A stretch of DNA of 64,000 nucleotides, from positions 5,681,001-5,745,000 of the forward strand of contig NC_135365.1 of assembly GCF_051622035.1 (NCBI RefSeq), given 5' to 3'. Below are positions 24,385 through 34,246 of this stretch, one piece after another. The stretch is from Arctopsyche grandis. Lineage: Eukaryota; Arthropoda; Insecta; Trichoptera; Hydropsychidae. The stretch's first letter is position 1; each line of letters starts with the position of its first letter. A program made the translations under genes and the position numbers. Below the pieces are notes generated by a model. That model saw nothing but the letters and a program-made list of their open reading frames with translations, searched no databases and was not told the origin of the DNA.

Positions 24385-24602
24385 GAAATGCTACAAACTC
24401 GTCTTTGCGAGAGACAGGAAAGGTTTTTGGCAATTTAGTGGTGCTGTTTCGATGACATCGGATTGATTGGCAAACTCTGATAGGAAACGATCGACCGGAA
24501 GTCACATATATCCAAGGTCTGGCCAGCAACACTGGGCCTAGGAATGAATCCATGACCACTCAGTTTAACGCATCACACGCTAGCCACTGAGTTGCTAGTA
24601 TA
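24385..24602 (-). mobile_element. tRNA-derived SINE, truncated
   Basis: Minus-strand SINE. Its tRNA-like head is at the right (CAACTCAGTGGCTAGCGTGT, B-box-like GGATTCATTCCTAGG), and the shared body motif (CGATCGTTTCCTATCAGAGT as reverse complement) is at 24470-24500. The 3' part is replaced by the 281-bp array. Confidence 0.65.
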
Positions 24603-24626
24603 TCCACCGTATAAAAATTAATGTGG

Positions 24627-25450
24627 GTAGTAGGGTTTCTGACCCGGGTCAACCCGGGACTGAATTTTTGTTGTCCCATGTCCCGGGAATTCTTATCTCA
24701 AATCCTGGGAATTGGATTTAAAAAAATCTTGAAAATATACAACATTTTCACGACTGCACGAAGGGAAATAATAAATCAAATACACAAAGAATCGTAAAAT
24801 AGTTTTGTTGTTTGTTGTTTTGGTTCTGTGCGTTTGGCCAAAATCGTTTCTTGTATTTCTATTTTTGGAAAATCTCAATACCTATACTAATAAGGACTTT
24901 ACCTTACCGATGAACTATTCCGAGAATTGAAAATTAAAATCGAAGAAAGAAGAAGCTCAAAGTTGATTTTCTTAACACAAATTTTGAATAATTCTAATTT
25001 CAAACCGAACAAATCATTCTTTAAATGTTGTAATAAAGGCGAATGTATATGGAATACGAACGGTAAAACTATTGTGAAGCGAGTATATCCTTCTTATATT
25101 GACGATTCCAAAATGGAAGAAACTCTTTTAGATTCGGATGAAGATGAAACAATTGTGTATTTGAATTAAATATGGAGTTCTCAAAGGATGGAAAAAAGGA
25201 TTCGGAATACTAAAATTTATGCTAATCGTTTATGCATGAACAAACTAGTTCATTTGTCATTTTTTTTATTATTTTGTCTATACTATAAATGGCCAGATTG
25301 ATCAGATTGGTCATGTCTGTGAATAAACTAGTATGTTCGTGAACTACGCGAAATGTACACTTGGACAGAATTGACTAAAGCTACTATGTGCTGAGTAGAT
25401 TGTCTGATTTCCCGGATATTTTCAATTCTCGGGACACTAGACGGAGCTCG
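24627..25450 (+). mobile_element. Decayed hAT-like element with CCCGGGT ends
   Basis: Starts TAGGGTTTCTGACCCGGGTC and has several CCCGGG/TCCCGGGAA motifs at both ends (24640-24715 and 25405-25440). It contains a short coding remnant at 24907-25169. The left end resembles hAT termini of the TAGGG type. I could not verify TIRs and TSD together, so the boundaries are approximate. Confidence 0.4.
24927..25169 (+). pseudogene. hAT-family transposase remnant (putative)
   Basis: About 80 codons: LKIKIEERRSSKLIFLTQIL at the start, then a CCNKGECIW segment and the acidic end LLDSDEDETIVYLN. The (L)KxRIEERR pattern near a short acidic segment recalls hAT/BED-type transposases, where it precedes the catalytic C-terminal block, but no dimerisation motif is present. 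It lies between CCCGGG-type ends and has a different base usage from its flanks. Most likely a transposase relic. Confidence 0.35.
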
Positions 25451-25504
25451 AGATCGTTTCTGGGATTCCCGATGCATCATGTAATTTGTATAAATCATAT
25501 TAAT

Positions 25505-25655
25505 AGGTTTTTGAGCTCTATTTCCTACGATTACTAACCAAATAAAATAAAATTATAAAATAGAAAATGATCAGTAGATCAGTACCTATTAAAATAGATA
25601 TAAGATGTATTGTGAACATAATTTCGTAATAATAAAAAGCATTTAAAAATCAAAT
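25505..25655. repeat. Dispersed repeat, copy 2
   Basis: Homologous to 20184-20375 (TAGGTTTTTGAGCTCTATTT ... AAGCATTTAAAAATCAAA), shorter by an internal deletion near the start. Confidence 0.7.
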
Positions 25656-26798
25656 AAATCATATTAATAATAAAATATAAGTCATGCAAAAATCTTACCT
25701 TGTGAAAAATATTGTATGATTAATAAAGTGTAGAAAATTTTAATCACAATAAAAATTAACCAGAAAATCAGACAAATAATGAAAACGTTTATTTCTGAAC
25801 AAGACCAGACGACAAGACAGACTGAACGTTTTCAAGTTCTTTCATGAAAATATAATGTAAATAAAATATAATATAAAGACATTGTTCTTTTTCGAAGACC
25901 AACCAATATTCAACAGCATTGAAAAAATACATCTGGTAGTTGCAAAGTTAATAGACCATAAAAGAACTAGCTCTATGCGGCCCGAAGGTATAACTTCTAT
26001 CCCGTTATTGCCCCAAATTATAGATAGGGTGTGTTACAGTTGTAACTTGCAACAGCAATCCACAAGTATACAAAAGGGCAACCTAAATGCAATTTAAAAA
26101 TTACAATGTCTTGTTTCGTATTTTTAAGGAATATAATTTTTTTGTCTCTCATTTCTTTAAACCGCCTTTATATTTCGGCCGCCTGTGTGCGTTGCACACA
26201 TTTGTACATATATTAGGCACGGCCCTGATCATAGGATATACATTCGCTTTTATTAAGCCACTAGTGTTGTGCCCGATGAAATATCATCGCATGGGTTATG
26301 GCATATTAAGTTATTAAATTAAAATAAATAAAAGAAATGTGACGCGATTGTATTTTTTCAAATACATTTTAAATATATTTAATTTAATATTTATATTTAA
26401 TTGTTTAATGTGAAAAAAAACAATATAGGACACCAATAGAGAAACTAATTAATTTATTAATTAATTAAATAATTTTTCAATATACTAAATGCTCTGAGAT
26501 TATTGCCCTTGAGGAAACATGAGTAGCAAACAGTATTTATTTTATTTATTTAATATACTTGGGGGAGGTGGCAAAGCCGATAGGCCCAAGAGGTTTAAAC
26601 AAACATATTTTTACAAACTATCATGTATGAAATAAAAAGAATATATGGAAGTTTTTTCTTGATCTGTTATTATGATCGTATTATATTCGTACATTTTGTT
26701 GGTAGTGTTTTAACTGTGACGTACATATGTCGAATCGAAACGAATATTATTGCACGGCAAGCGTTATCGCAGACACACACAGATACACAGAATAGCGC

Positions 26799-26800
<2 letters not shown>
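25656..26800. other. AT-rich intergenic sequence
   Basis: No recognised gene. Two small ORFs (25882-26097 and 26087-26317) lack motifs. Confidence 0.3.

Positions 26801-26862
<62 letters not shown>
26801..26862. repeat. (AT)n microsatellite
   Basis: Pure AT dinucleotides for about 60 bases, next to the SINE that begins near 26897. Confidence 0.95.
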
Positions 26863-26865
<3 letters not shown>

Positions 26866-26896
26866 GCCAGCACCAGCAATACGTTCAACCATCAAG

Positions 26897-27176
26897 CCAG
26901 CAGCATGGCTCGGTGGTTGAGCTTTTGAAAATAATTTATTCTCGATTGACCTCGATTGAATAGAATTTATTCTGAGTATTTTTGTATTGCTGCTGGTCAG
27001 ATTTGGATATTTGTAACTCCAGGTCAATCGCTTCCTATCAGAGTCTGCCAATTTTTCTGATTTAATTGTTGAAACGGTTCCTCAATTAAATAGGCTAAAT
27101 ACCTTCCTACCTACATACTACATATGTCACCAATATTTAAATATGAATAATGTACAATTTGTTAAAATAAAAAAAG
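26897..27176 (+). mobile_element. tRNA-derived SINE of the second family
   Basis: CCAGCAGCATGGCTCGGTGG head (tRNA-like A box), missing the B-box stretch present at 38819. The body is TTTATTCTGAGTATTTTTGT, GCTGCTGGTCAGATTTGG and CGCTTCCTATCAGAGTCTGC, and the end is AATGTACAATTTGTTAAAAT. Closest relative in the window is 38819-39292. Confidence 0.75.
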
Positions 27177-27839
27177 CATTAAATGTTGCATTAAATGTTA
27201 CTAAAAATATATTAAGTTCATTTTTTTGGAAAAGAATTAATATGCAGGGGGGCCATTAGCTTCTTCGTGCCCCACCTGTTTTTAAAATCACGAGCCACCC
27301 CTATATATGTATATATGAATGTAAGCTAATGGTTTCATCTTAGGATATACATACATTCACCTTTATTAAACTACTAGTTGTTTTACCTGGCTTTGCTCAG
27401 TATTTGTAATATAAACAGCTTAAACATGGCGAATCTAATAGTAAATATTAATTTATTTTTTTATTAAATTTATTTGAATCGAATCGTCGTCATAGAAACT
27501 TTCCCAACAATTCCCAACCAAAGATACATACATACTTAAATACATACAAAGTCTGTTTCAAAATTATAGTATATTAGATTTAAAGAACGTTTTGATACAA
27601 ATACTTCTACCGGGAGTCCCGGGACACGGAATATCAAAAAGTCCGTGAGCTTTCGGAAATTTCTGTCCCGGGTCGACCGAGCAGAAAGTCTAGAGCGAAA
27701 TTCATTTGACCTCAAAGCTTGATACGAAATGTAAAATCTCAGATATAAAGTCAAAAATTTCATAGTCATATTTGGCCTCAATGGGCCGGAATTTACTAAG
27801 GTTTTATTTATTTTGATATAAATGAGCTTTAATCTCAGA
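27177..27839. other. Repeat fragments, no gene
   Basis: Contains a fragment resembling the right end of the hAT-like MITE at 44105-44682 (CCCCACCTGTTTTTAAAATC, 27270-27295), a diverged copy of the TACCCGGCTTCGCTC repeat (27365-27480), and CCCGGGACACGG / CCCGGGTCGACC motifs like those at 24650. Confidence 0.45.
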
Positions 27840-28260
27840 GTTGAGTCGTTCGAAGCGCAATGTAGCACCTTTTCGAACGGTGGGGAGGTCCAGGGTGGGA
27901 GAGGCTGGAGGAGGGGTTGGTCCGGGAGTTCCCGGGGAGTCCCGCTCAGCGAAGCTCCCGGCTAGTTCGCCGGCCGCCGTCAGCCGACACCTGCGTGGGG
28001 GCGCTAATATCGCTGGCGTCTCACCATAAAAATCCTCAACAACCCCAAACATCCAAATCGGAAAAGGGCACCAACTCCCCCTGCCTCCTGTCACAGGAGA
28101 AGAGGCCACTCGATCTATCCATCCTTCCATCCGACGCGTCCCAGAGTTACGAAACGTCGACCTTCACCTTATCGAGCCGAGCATGCGATGCTGCATTTCG
28201 AATTAGCAACTGCTCGGCTGAAAGATGGCGGCTCTAGTGTCATCTCCCGTGTCTCGCTAA
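27840..28260. other. GC-rich block, possible exon or promoter region
   Basis: A sharp GC island in AT-rich DNA. Open frames exist on both strands: + ASHHKNPQQPQTSKSEKGTN and on, - PGTPGPTPPPASPTLDLPTV and others. I cannot decide between them. The known coding exons of this genome (825-1052, 11226-11427) are similarly GC-rich, so this may be exon sequence or a 5' UTR/promoter for the exon at 28332. Confidence 0.35.
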
Positions 28261-28331
28261 TGAACCTTGACGACCTGGTGGCAACGAGCGCTAAGGGGAT
28301 GCTAATCTGGGGGGGGTTCGTTCTTTGCTAG

Positions 28332-28416
28332 TGCGGAAATAGTCAAGTGGATCTTCGCCATCATGGAGCGTCCCAGCTCCGACTCCAAGATCAGAATCGA
28401 CTTGGATATGTGGGAC
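28332..28416 (+). CDS. Unidentified internal exon with strong splice sites
   Basis: An 85-base exon candidate. A pyrimidine-rich acceptor (TTCGTTCTTTGCTAG) precedes it and an excellent donor (GGGAC/GTAAGTCT) follows. The only sensible frame reads AEIVKWIFAIMERPSSDSKI then RIDLDMWD, phase 2 in and phase 0 out. Composition is protein-like and GC-rich compared with the flanks. An ATG with a good context (GCCATCATGG) lies inside, so it could also be a first coding exon beginning MERPSSDSK. I do not recognise the family; a membrane or channel protein is possible from the hydrophobic/amphipathic start, but that is a guess. I found no partner exon in the next 3 kb. Confidence 0.5.
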
Positions 28417-28844
28417 GTAAGTCTGCCGTTGGTCCAGTGTTCGTCAGAGTTGCCTCAAGACTATTTTATTCCCACAATCAATTCATACAAATAAATCAGC
28501 AGCTCTGACGAACGCTTCCATAAACTTTATATATAAAACAAATGTGTAATGTAATTGGCCTAGTTTTCATTAGGTTGATAGAATATCAAACAATCACAAT
28601 ATCAGCAATCTGTATATGGAAGCAATTGAAGAATACCTCCTGCTACCATATTATATAATTTAATTTGTTGTAATTCGGTTTGAGGTGTTTTTATTGATTT
28701 TTTTCAAAAACCGAGTCACGTTGAGGCCAAAATGGTCGTCGCGTTGTCGTACAAGTGTCCATAACCTGTGTGATGGCTGAAATTTATACTTTTCCCGGGC
28801 AATATATTGGTCTACTAAACAATTTTACCTATATACTATATATA

Positions 28845-30409
<1,565 letters not shown>

Positions 30410-30745
30410 TACGTAATGCAGCTTCTTAATGAATTTAAGTCTAATACACCTAGTTAAGTTCAGGGACCTGAGGAATCGTGATTTGTTTTCTCCTCCTGTA
30501 GCTCGCACAAATATTTTGGCAACGTCTTCAATATCTAGAGTGATATATCTGTTCAACCGGGTTGCTGGTGAAATTGACCTGTTTAATGTAAGCTGAGCTG
30601 AACTGGTTGAGTGGTTGTGGAGCAACGCTTGTGGTAGATTTTATCAATTAGAAATGTCAAGCACGGATGTTTTATATACCTTTATTTGTGTTATGATTAT
30701 GTGACTGGACACAGTGACGATATGTTAAAAATAAAATAAATAAAT
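30410..30745 (+). mobile_element. LINE 3' end with AATAAAA tail
   Basis: Better copy of the family seen at 1913-2160. In frame it encodes LVKFRDLRNRDLFSPPVART, then ISRVIYLFNRVAGEIDLFNV and a stop, and ends in AAAATAAAATAAATAAATAAA. The peptide has the layout of the extreme C terminus of jockey/CR1-type reverse transcriptases. Confidence 0.7.
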
Positions 30746-31294
30746 AAAATAATAATTATATATACGGGAGCATTGATCAGTTAATTAAATCAATTAAAAC
30801 ACTATTCCAAGTTCATGTAAAAATAAAAAATAAAATAAAAAAATCATAAGAGAGATAATTAATGTTGCAACATCAAGTATCCTAGTTACATTTTAGTAGG
30901 AGTTTTAATCTAAAGGTCACCTTAGTGTTACAACCTAAGTTTAAATAATAAAACTGATTTTGCAATTCTTTTACTTTTTCATTTTCCAATTCTTCGTTAT
31001 GATTACGTATGAATATTATTTAGGTTCTTTTACTGGGTCAATATTTGTATCTTCCCCTCCCCCCCTCCTCATTCATTTCCACTACAAATCTAATAAAATA
31101 TGCCTCAAATAAATGTTCTAAATTCCATCAAAACTATTTCTGAGTTCATAATTTAATTTATTTAAATCCAAACCATTGTGGCAATACAAGTTACCCTATT
31201 ACACCACATATAAACGTAACGGATAATATTTTTGGCACGGCTGTAAAATAAATTACACGACATTTAATATCAAATTAACATCAAACGTCAAATG
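30746..31294. other. AT-rich intergenic sequence
   Basis: No gene recognised; a short C run near 31058. Confidence 0.35.
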
Positions 31295-31389
31295 GGTTGC
31301 CAGTAACAAAAATAAAATTTGACGTTTCAGTGAAATCATATCCAATTACATTTTCACTGGCCCCTATTTTAGTTTGGTTACTGGCAACC
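31282..31389. repeat. Short double inverted repeat
   Basis: GGTTGCCAGTAAC at 31295 pairs with GTTACTGGCAACC ending 31389. Overlapping it, AAACGTCAAAT at 31283 pairs with ATTTGACGTTT at 31317. A MITE-like insertion of about 95 bases. Confidence 0.65.
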
Positions 31390-31425
31390 TATTTTCCGTG
31401 TGATTTGCCGGAAGGACACCGATTT

Positions 31426-31480
31426 GAGGTCTGTTCATACCTATTCAGCACGACCCGGATCCTGCCGGTGTCCTGCAAGT
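31426..31480. mobile_element. Harbinger terminal fragment
   Basis: AGGTCTGTTCATACCTATTC followed by AGCACG matches the inverted 3' terminus of the Harbinger at 55135-55956 (AGGTCTGTTCATACCTAGTC). Only about 55 bases are recognisable. Confidence 0.5.
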
Positions 31481-31617
31481 GCGGATAGTATTGTTTGATA
31501 CATTATATGGACATATTCATACTCCATTCGCGCATGCGCATTTACGCATGGGGGGGGGGGGCTGTAGAGATTAATAAAGCTGTAGTAGCTCGTTAACCAA
31601 ACCGGTGATCGAATGAA

Positions 31618-31740
31618 AAATAGCATGCATATGTACTATACTGGGAGGGCTGCAGCCCAGCAGCCCATGTGGACGACAAAAATAGCATGCATTTGTACTG
31701 TACTGGGAGGGCTGCAGCCCCGCAGCCCATATGGACAAAC
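31618..31740. repeat. 61-bp tandem duplication
   Basis: Two copies of ATAGCATGCATNTGTACTNT...CTGGGAGGGCTGCAGCC, starting at 31619 and 31680. The second ends against CCGCCACTG, which resembles a hAT terminus. Confidence 0.75.
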
Positions 31741-32181
31741 CGCCACTGATAAAAAATAAATAAAAAATAGAAATGGGGAAGGGTGTTATGATTTATTAGA
31801 GTGAGGGAACGGGATCAGTGTCGGTGAATGTCTCCAAGGCATCGTCGTCAAATTCAAAGATGGTTTTTCGTATACATTTTTACTTTATTGTTGGTGGTAA
31901 TTTACAGAGTATGACCCACAAGGGTCGTTTGTTGGTCAACAATCAGCCCCGATTGCTTACAAGTGGGGGTTTATATATTGAATTTGTTATAAGGGAAGAG
32001 TTGTCTTCGGGTGTTCACCACCAATCAGATGGCAGCGATTTCTCGGGTCGATACAATGATCCAAGTGTTCAGATGTTCGCACATAGTGGTGCATTGATTT
32101 TAAAAGTTACTATTGGATTTGGAATGATATTCTTAACAATGCCCGACCTTTATGCGGGTGTTGTAAATGGATATGTTAGAG

Positions 32182-33343
32182 CAGCGGTTTCCAAACTGGG
32201 AGGCGCGGGCTATTGCCAGGGGAGGCGCCAAAACTTTTTAATAAAAAAATAATTTTCATACCATAATATCTACAAATAAATAAAATATTATATCGTAGCT
32301 TAACAGTAAAAATTCAATGCATGAATGTTTATTTTTATTTTTCTTTAATTTTTATATACACATTTAATTAGCAACCGTTCTCGAAGAAAACCAACATGAA
32401 GAGGCACATTTGTGGACGAACGATAATTTTATTGTTAAACTTGCCTATTTGGTTGAAATTTTTGGAAAATTGAGCGGTTTAAATAAATCAATGCAGGGAT
32501 CACAAATACATCCACTTGTTCGAAAAGACAAAGTAAAAGCTTTCATTAAAAAGTTGAAGTTATGGAAATCAAATTTACAAAAGAATGAGTTGGATATGCT
32601 TTCACTTTCCAAAGATTTCTGGGCCACAGCCAATATTAAAGAAGGTAAAAATCGTTTTATTGACCACTTGGATGGTTTAGTGCTGCATTTTTCCAATTAT
32701 TTCGAAGACCTTGATTTCTCAAAGTTTTTGTGGATACAGAATCCATCTAACTACAATGAAGAAGACGAATTCGAGCTGACAACCATCGAAAAAGGAAAAT
32801 TGATAGAATTATTATGCGATAGCTCACTAAAACAAAAGTTTCAAAATGAAACCATAATTAAATTTTGGATGAATCTTAGTGGAGAGTATGAATCTTTGTA
32901 TTGCAAAGCAATGCAAGTGCTTCTACCGTTTGTAACGTCTTATTTAAGTGAAACGGGCTTTTCGGCACTAGCTGCAATGAAAACCAAATATCGAGCCAGG
33001 TTAATAGTCGAAAAGGAGTTACGAGTGGCACTCTCCACATTGCCCCCAAATTTGATAAACTTTGTGCCAATAAACAACAACATCCTTCACATCAAATTTT
33101 AATATGTTAAAATGTAGTTTAATTAGTAATTTAATATAAAAATAAATATACGTGTTCGTATAAATTTATGTTATAGCAAAACCTTTTTATTATTTTGTCG
33201 ATTGTAGTGATCAGTATTTTTTTTTAAATAAAGGTTTAATATTTAAAACGTGTCTATATTATTATATCTATTTAAAATAAAAGGTAGGCGCGGAAAAAAA
33301 TTTTTTTAGGGAGGCGTAGTAGCATAGAGTTTGGAAACCGCTG
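32182..33343 (+). mobile_element. hAT element with 8-bp target duplication
   Basis: Terminal inverted repeats CAGCGGTTTCCAAACT (32182) and AGTTTGGAAACCGCTG (ending 33343). The target duplication TGTTAGAG is perfect at 32174-32181 and 33344-33351. GGGAGGCG motifs sit just inside both ends. It is 1,162 bases long and encodes the C-terminal part of a hAT transposase. Confidence 0.95.
32368..33102 (+). pseudogene. hAT transposase C-terminal part (ZBED5/FAM200-like), N-terminally deleted
   Basis: Open from after a stop at 32365-32367 to TAA at 33100-33102. The start resembles the conserved block before the catalytic helices (LWTNDNFIVKLAYLVEIFGK then LSGLNKSMQG). The end carries the hAT dimerisation region (KAMQVLLPFVTSYLSETGFS then ALAAMKTKYRARL). 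The BED finger and first catalytic Asp region are absent, so this is the 3' half of a roughly 600-aa protein and probably non-functional, although the retained frame has no stops. It sits wholly inside the hAT ends. Confidence 0.8.
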
Positions 33344-33394
33344 TGTTAGAGGGATGATGCAATGTAGGCCAGGTGCATTTCGCGTGATTGATCA

Positions 33395-33589
33395 ATGATT
33401 CGGACTTTCAAAGGAAACATTGACTTTCACGATCGCAGATTTTCGCTCAGACAAAAGGGAGCTTTGCACCTGATTAATAAAATTGATCTTGATGTTGTGA
33501 ACGCCTTTTCAAATCATAGATACATTTTGTATCTAAAAGGTACGCAAATTCAAAAGAACATCTGCACCTTGCTTTGGACCATTGTATGA
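33395..33589 (+). other. Unrecognised protein-like ORF
   Basis: About 64 codons containing GNIDFHDRRFSLRQKGALHL and INKIDLDVVNAFSNHRYILY. Follows the interrupted ORF at 31800-33391 in another frame. No family recognised. Confidence 0.25.
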
Positions 33590-33627
33590 CACCTTCAATG
33601 CATTTTAGAATTGAATGGTATTCCAAT

Positions 33628-34040
33628 CGGTGCGGTGAAAGCGCTCGACAATCATCAGACAGACTGAACGACAGATAAACTGGATGGCAGATTTAAACGC
33701 AATTCTCGTCTCCTCGAATGATAGATTGCACATCAGATGACGAGTAACCTTTCGATGTGCACAGATGCAATTATTAAAATGGTAATTATTAAAATTGAGT
33801 TGGATCTTTCTGGCGAGTTTAATAACTTATCGAATCTTGCCTTATTAAACTCACCAGAAAAATCCAACTCAATTTTAATAATTACCATTTTAATAATTGC
33901 ATCTGTGCACATCGAAAGGATACTCGTCATCTGATGTGCAATCTATCATTTGAGAAGACGAGAATTGATTTTAAAGCTGCCATCCAGTTTATCTGTCGTT
34001 CAGTCTGTCTGGTGATTGTTGAGCGCTTGCACCAAACCCG
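33628..34040. mobile_element. Palindromic hAT-like MITE, copy 1
   Basis: Flanked by a perfect 8-bp duplication ATTCCAAT (33620-33627 and 34041-34048). The termini are CGGTGCGGTGAAAGCGC and GCGCTTGCACCAAACCCG. The two halves are near-complete inverted copies of each other around about 33830 (GTGCACAGATGCAATTATTA / TAATAATTGCATCTGTGCAC, TTGAGTTGGAT / ATCCAACTCAA), unlike the copies at 40226 and 63459, which have distinct left parts. It ends about 200 bases before the SLC6 start codon. Confidence 0.92.
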
Positions 34041-34246
34041 ATTCCAATATATAACAAGGGGTTGCAATCTTGCAAATAAAGCCATCACCAATCTATTGCA
34101 GTCCTCTCTGATAATGCAAAACATCTCTTTGGATGCTAAAGAAATTAACAAGTTGCTCTCCTTATTATCTAAAACTGTTAAAAGTATAAAGATTAAAGCT
34201 TTATGGAAATGTGTACTAAGAAATACACTGTTTTCAGACCGATAAG
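34041..34246 (+). other. SLC6 5' region, possible 5' UTR
   Basis: Between the MITE and the transporter ATG. An acceptor-like TTTTCAG ends at 34237, nine bases before the ATG at 34247, so the first coding exon may be preceded by an upstream leader exon. The same 200 bases also hold an open frame (NLLQSSLIMQNISLDAKEIN...) that stops at 34245, probably unrelated to the transporter. Confidence 0.4.

Larger units (their letters stand above)
31800..33391 (+). pseudogene. Unrecognised ORF interrupted by a hAT element
   Basis: Before the hAT insertion at 32182 this was one open frame. It runs from a stop at 31797, with ATG at 31860 (MVFRIHFYFIVGGNLQSMTH, TSGGLYIEFVIREELSSG, FSGRYNDPSVQMFAHSGALI), and continues across the 8-bp target duplication into GMMQCRPGAFRVIDQ-stop. 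That is about 130 codons of non-repetitive, protein-like composition in AT-rich DNA. I do not recognise it. Two other protein-like frames follow on the same strand (33395-33589 and the part of 33934-34245 after 34049), so it may be the relic of a larger element or gene. Certainly interrupted now. Confidence 0.4.

Noticed and set aside
27804..28237. ORFs on both strands of the GC-rich block as separate genes
   Set aside because: High GC leaves several frames open; no frame has both splice borders or a recognisable domain, so I only report the block.
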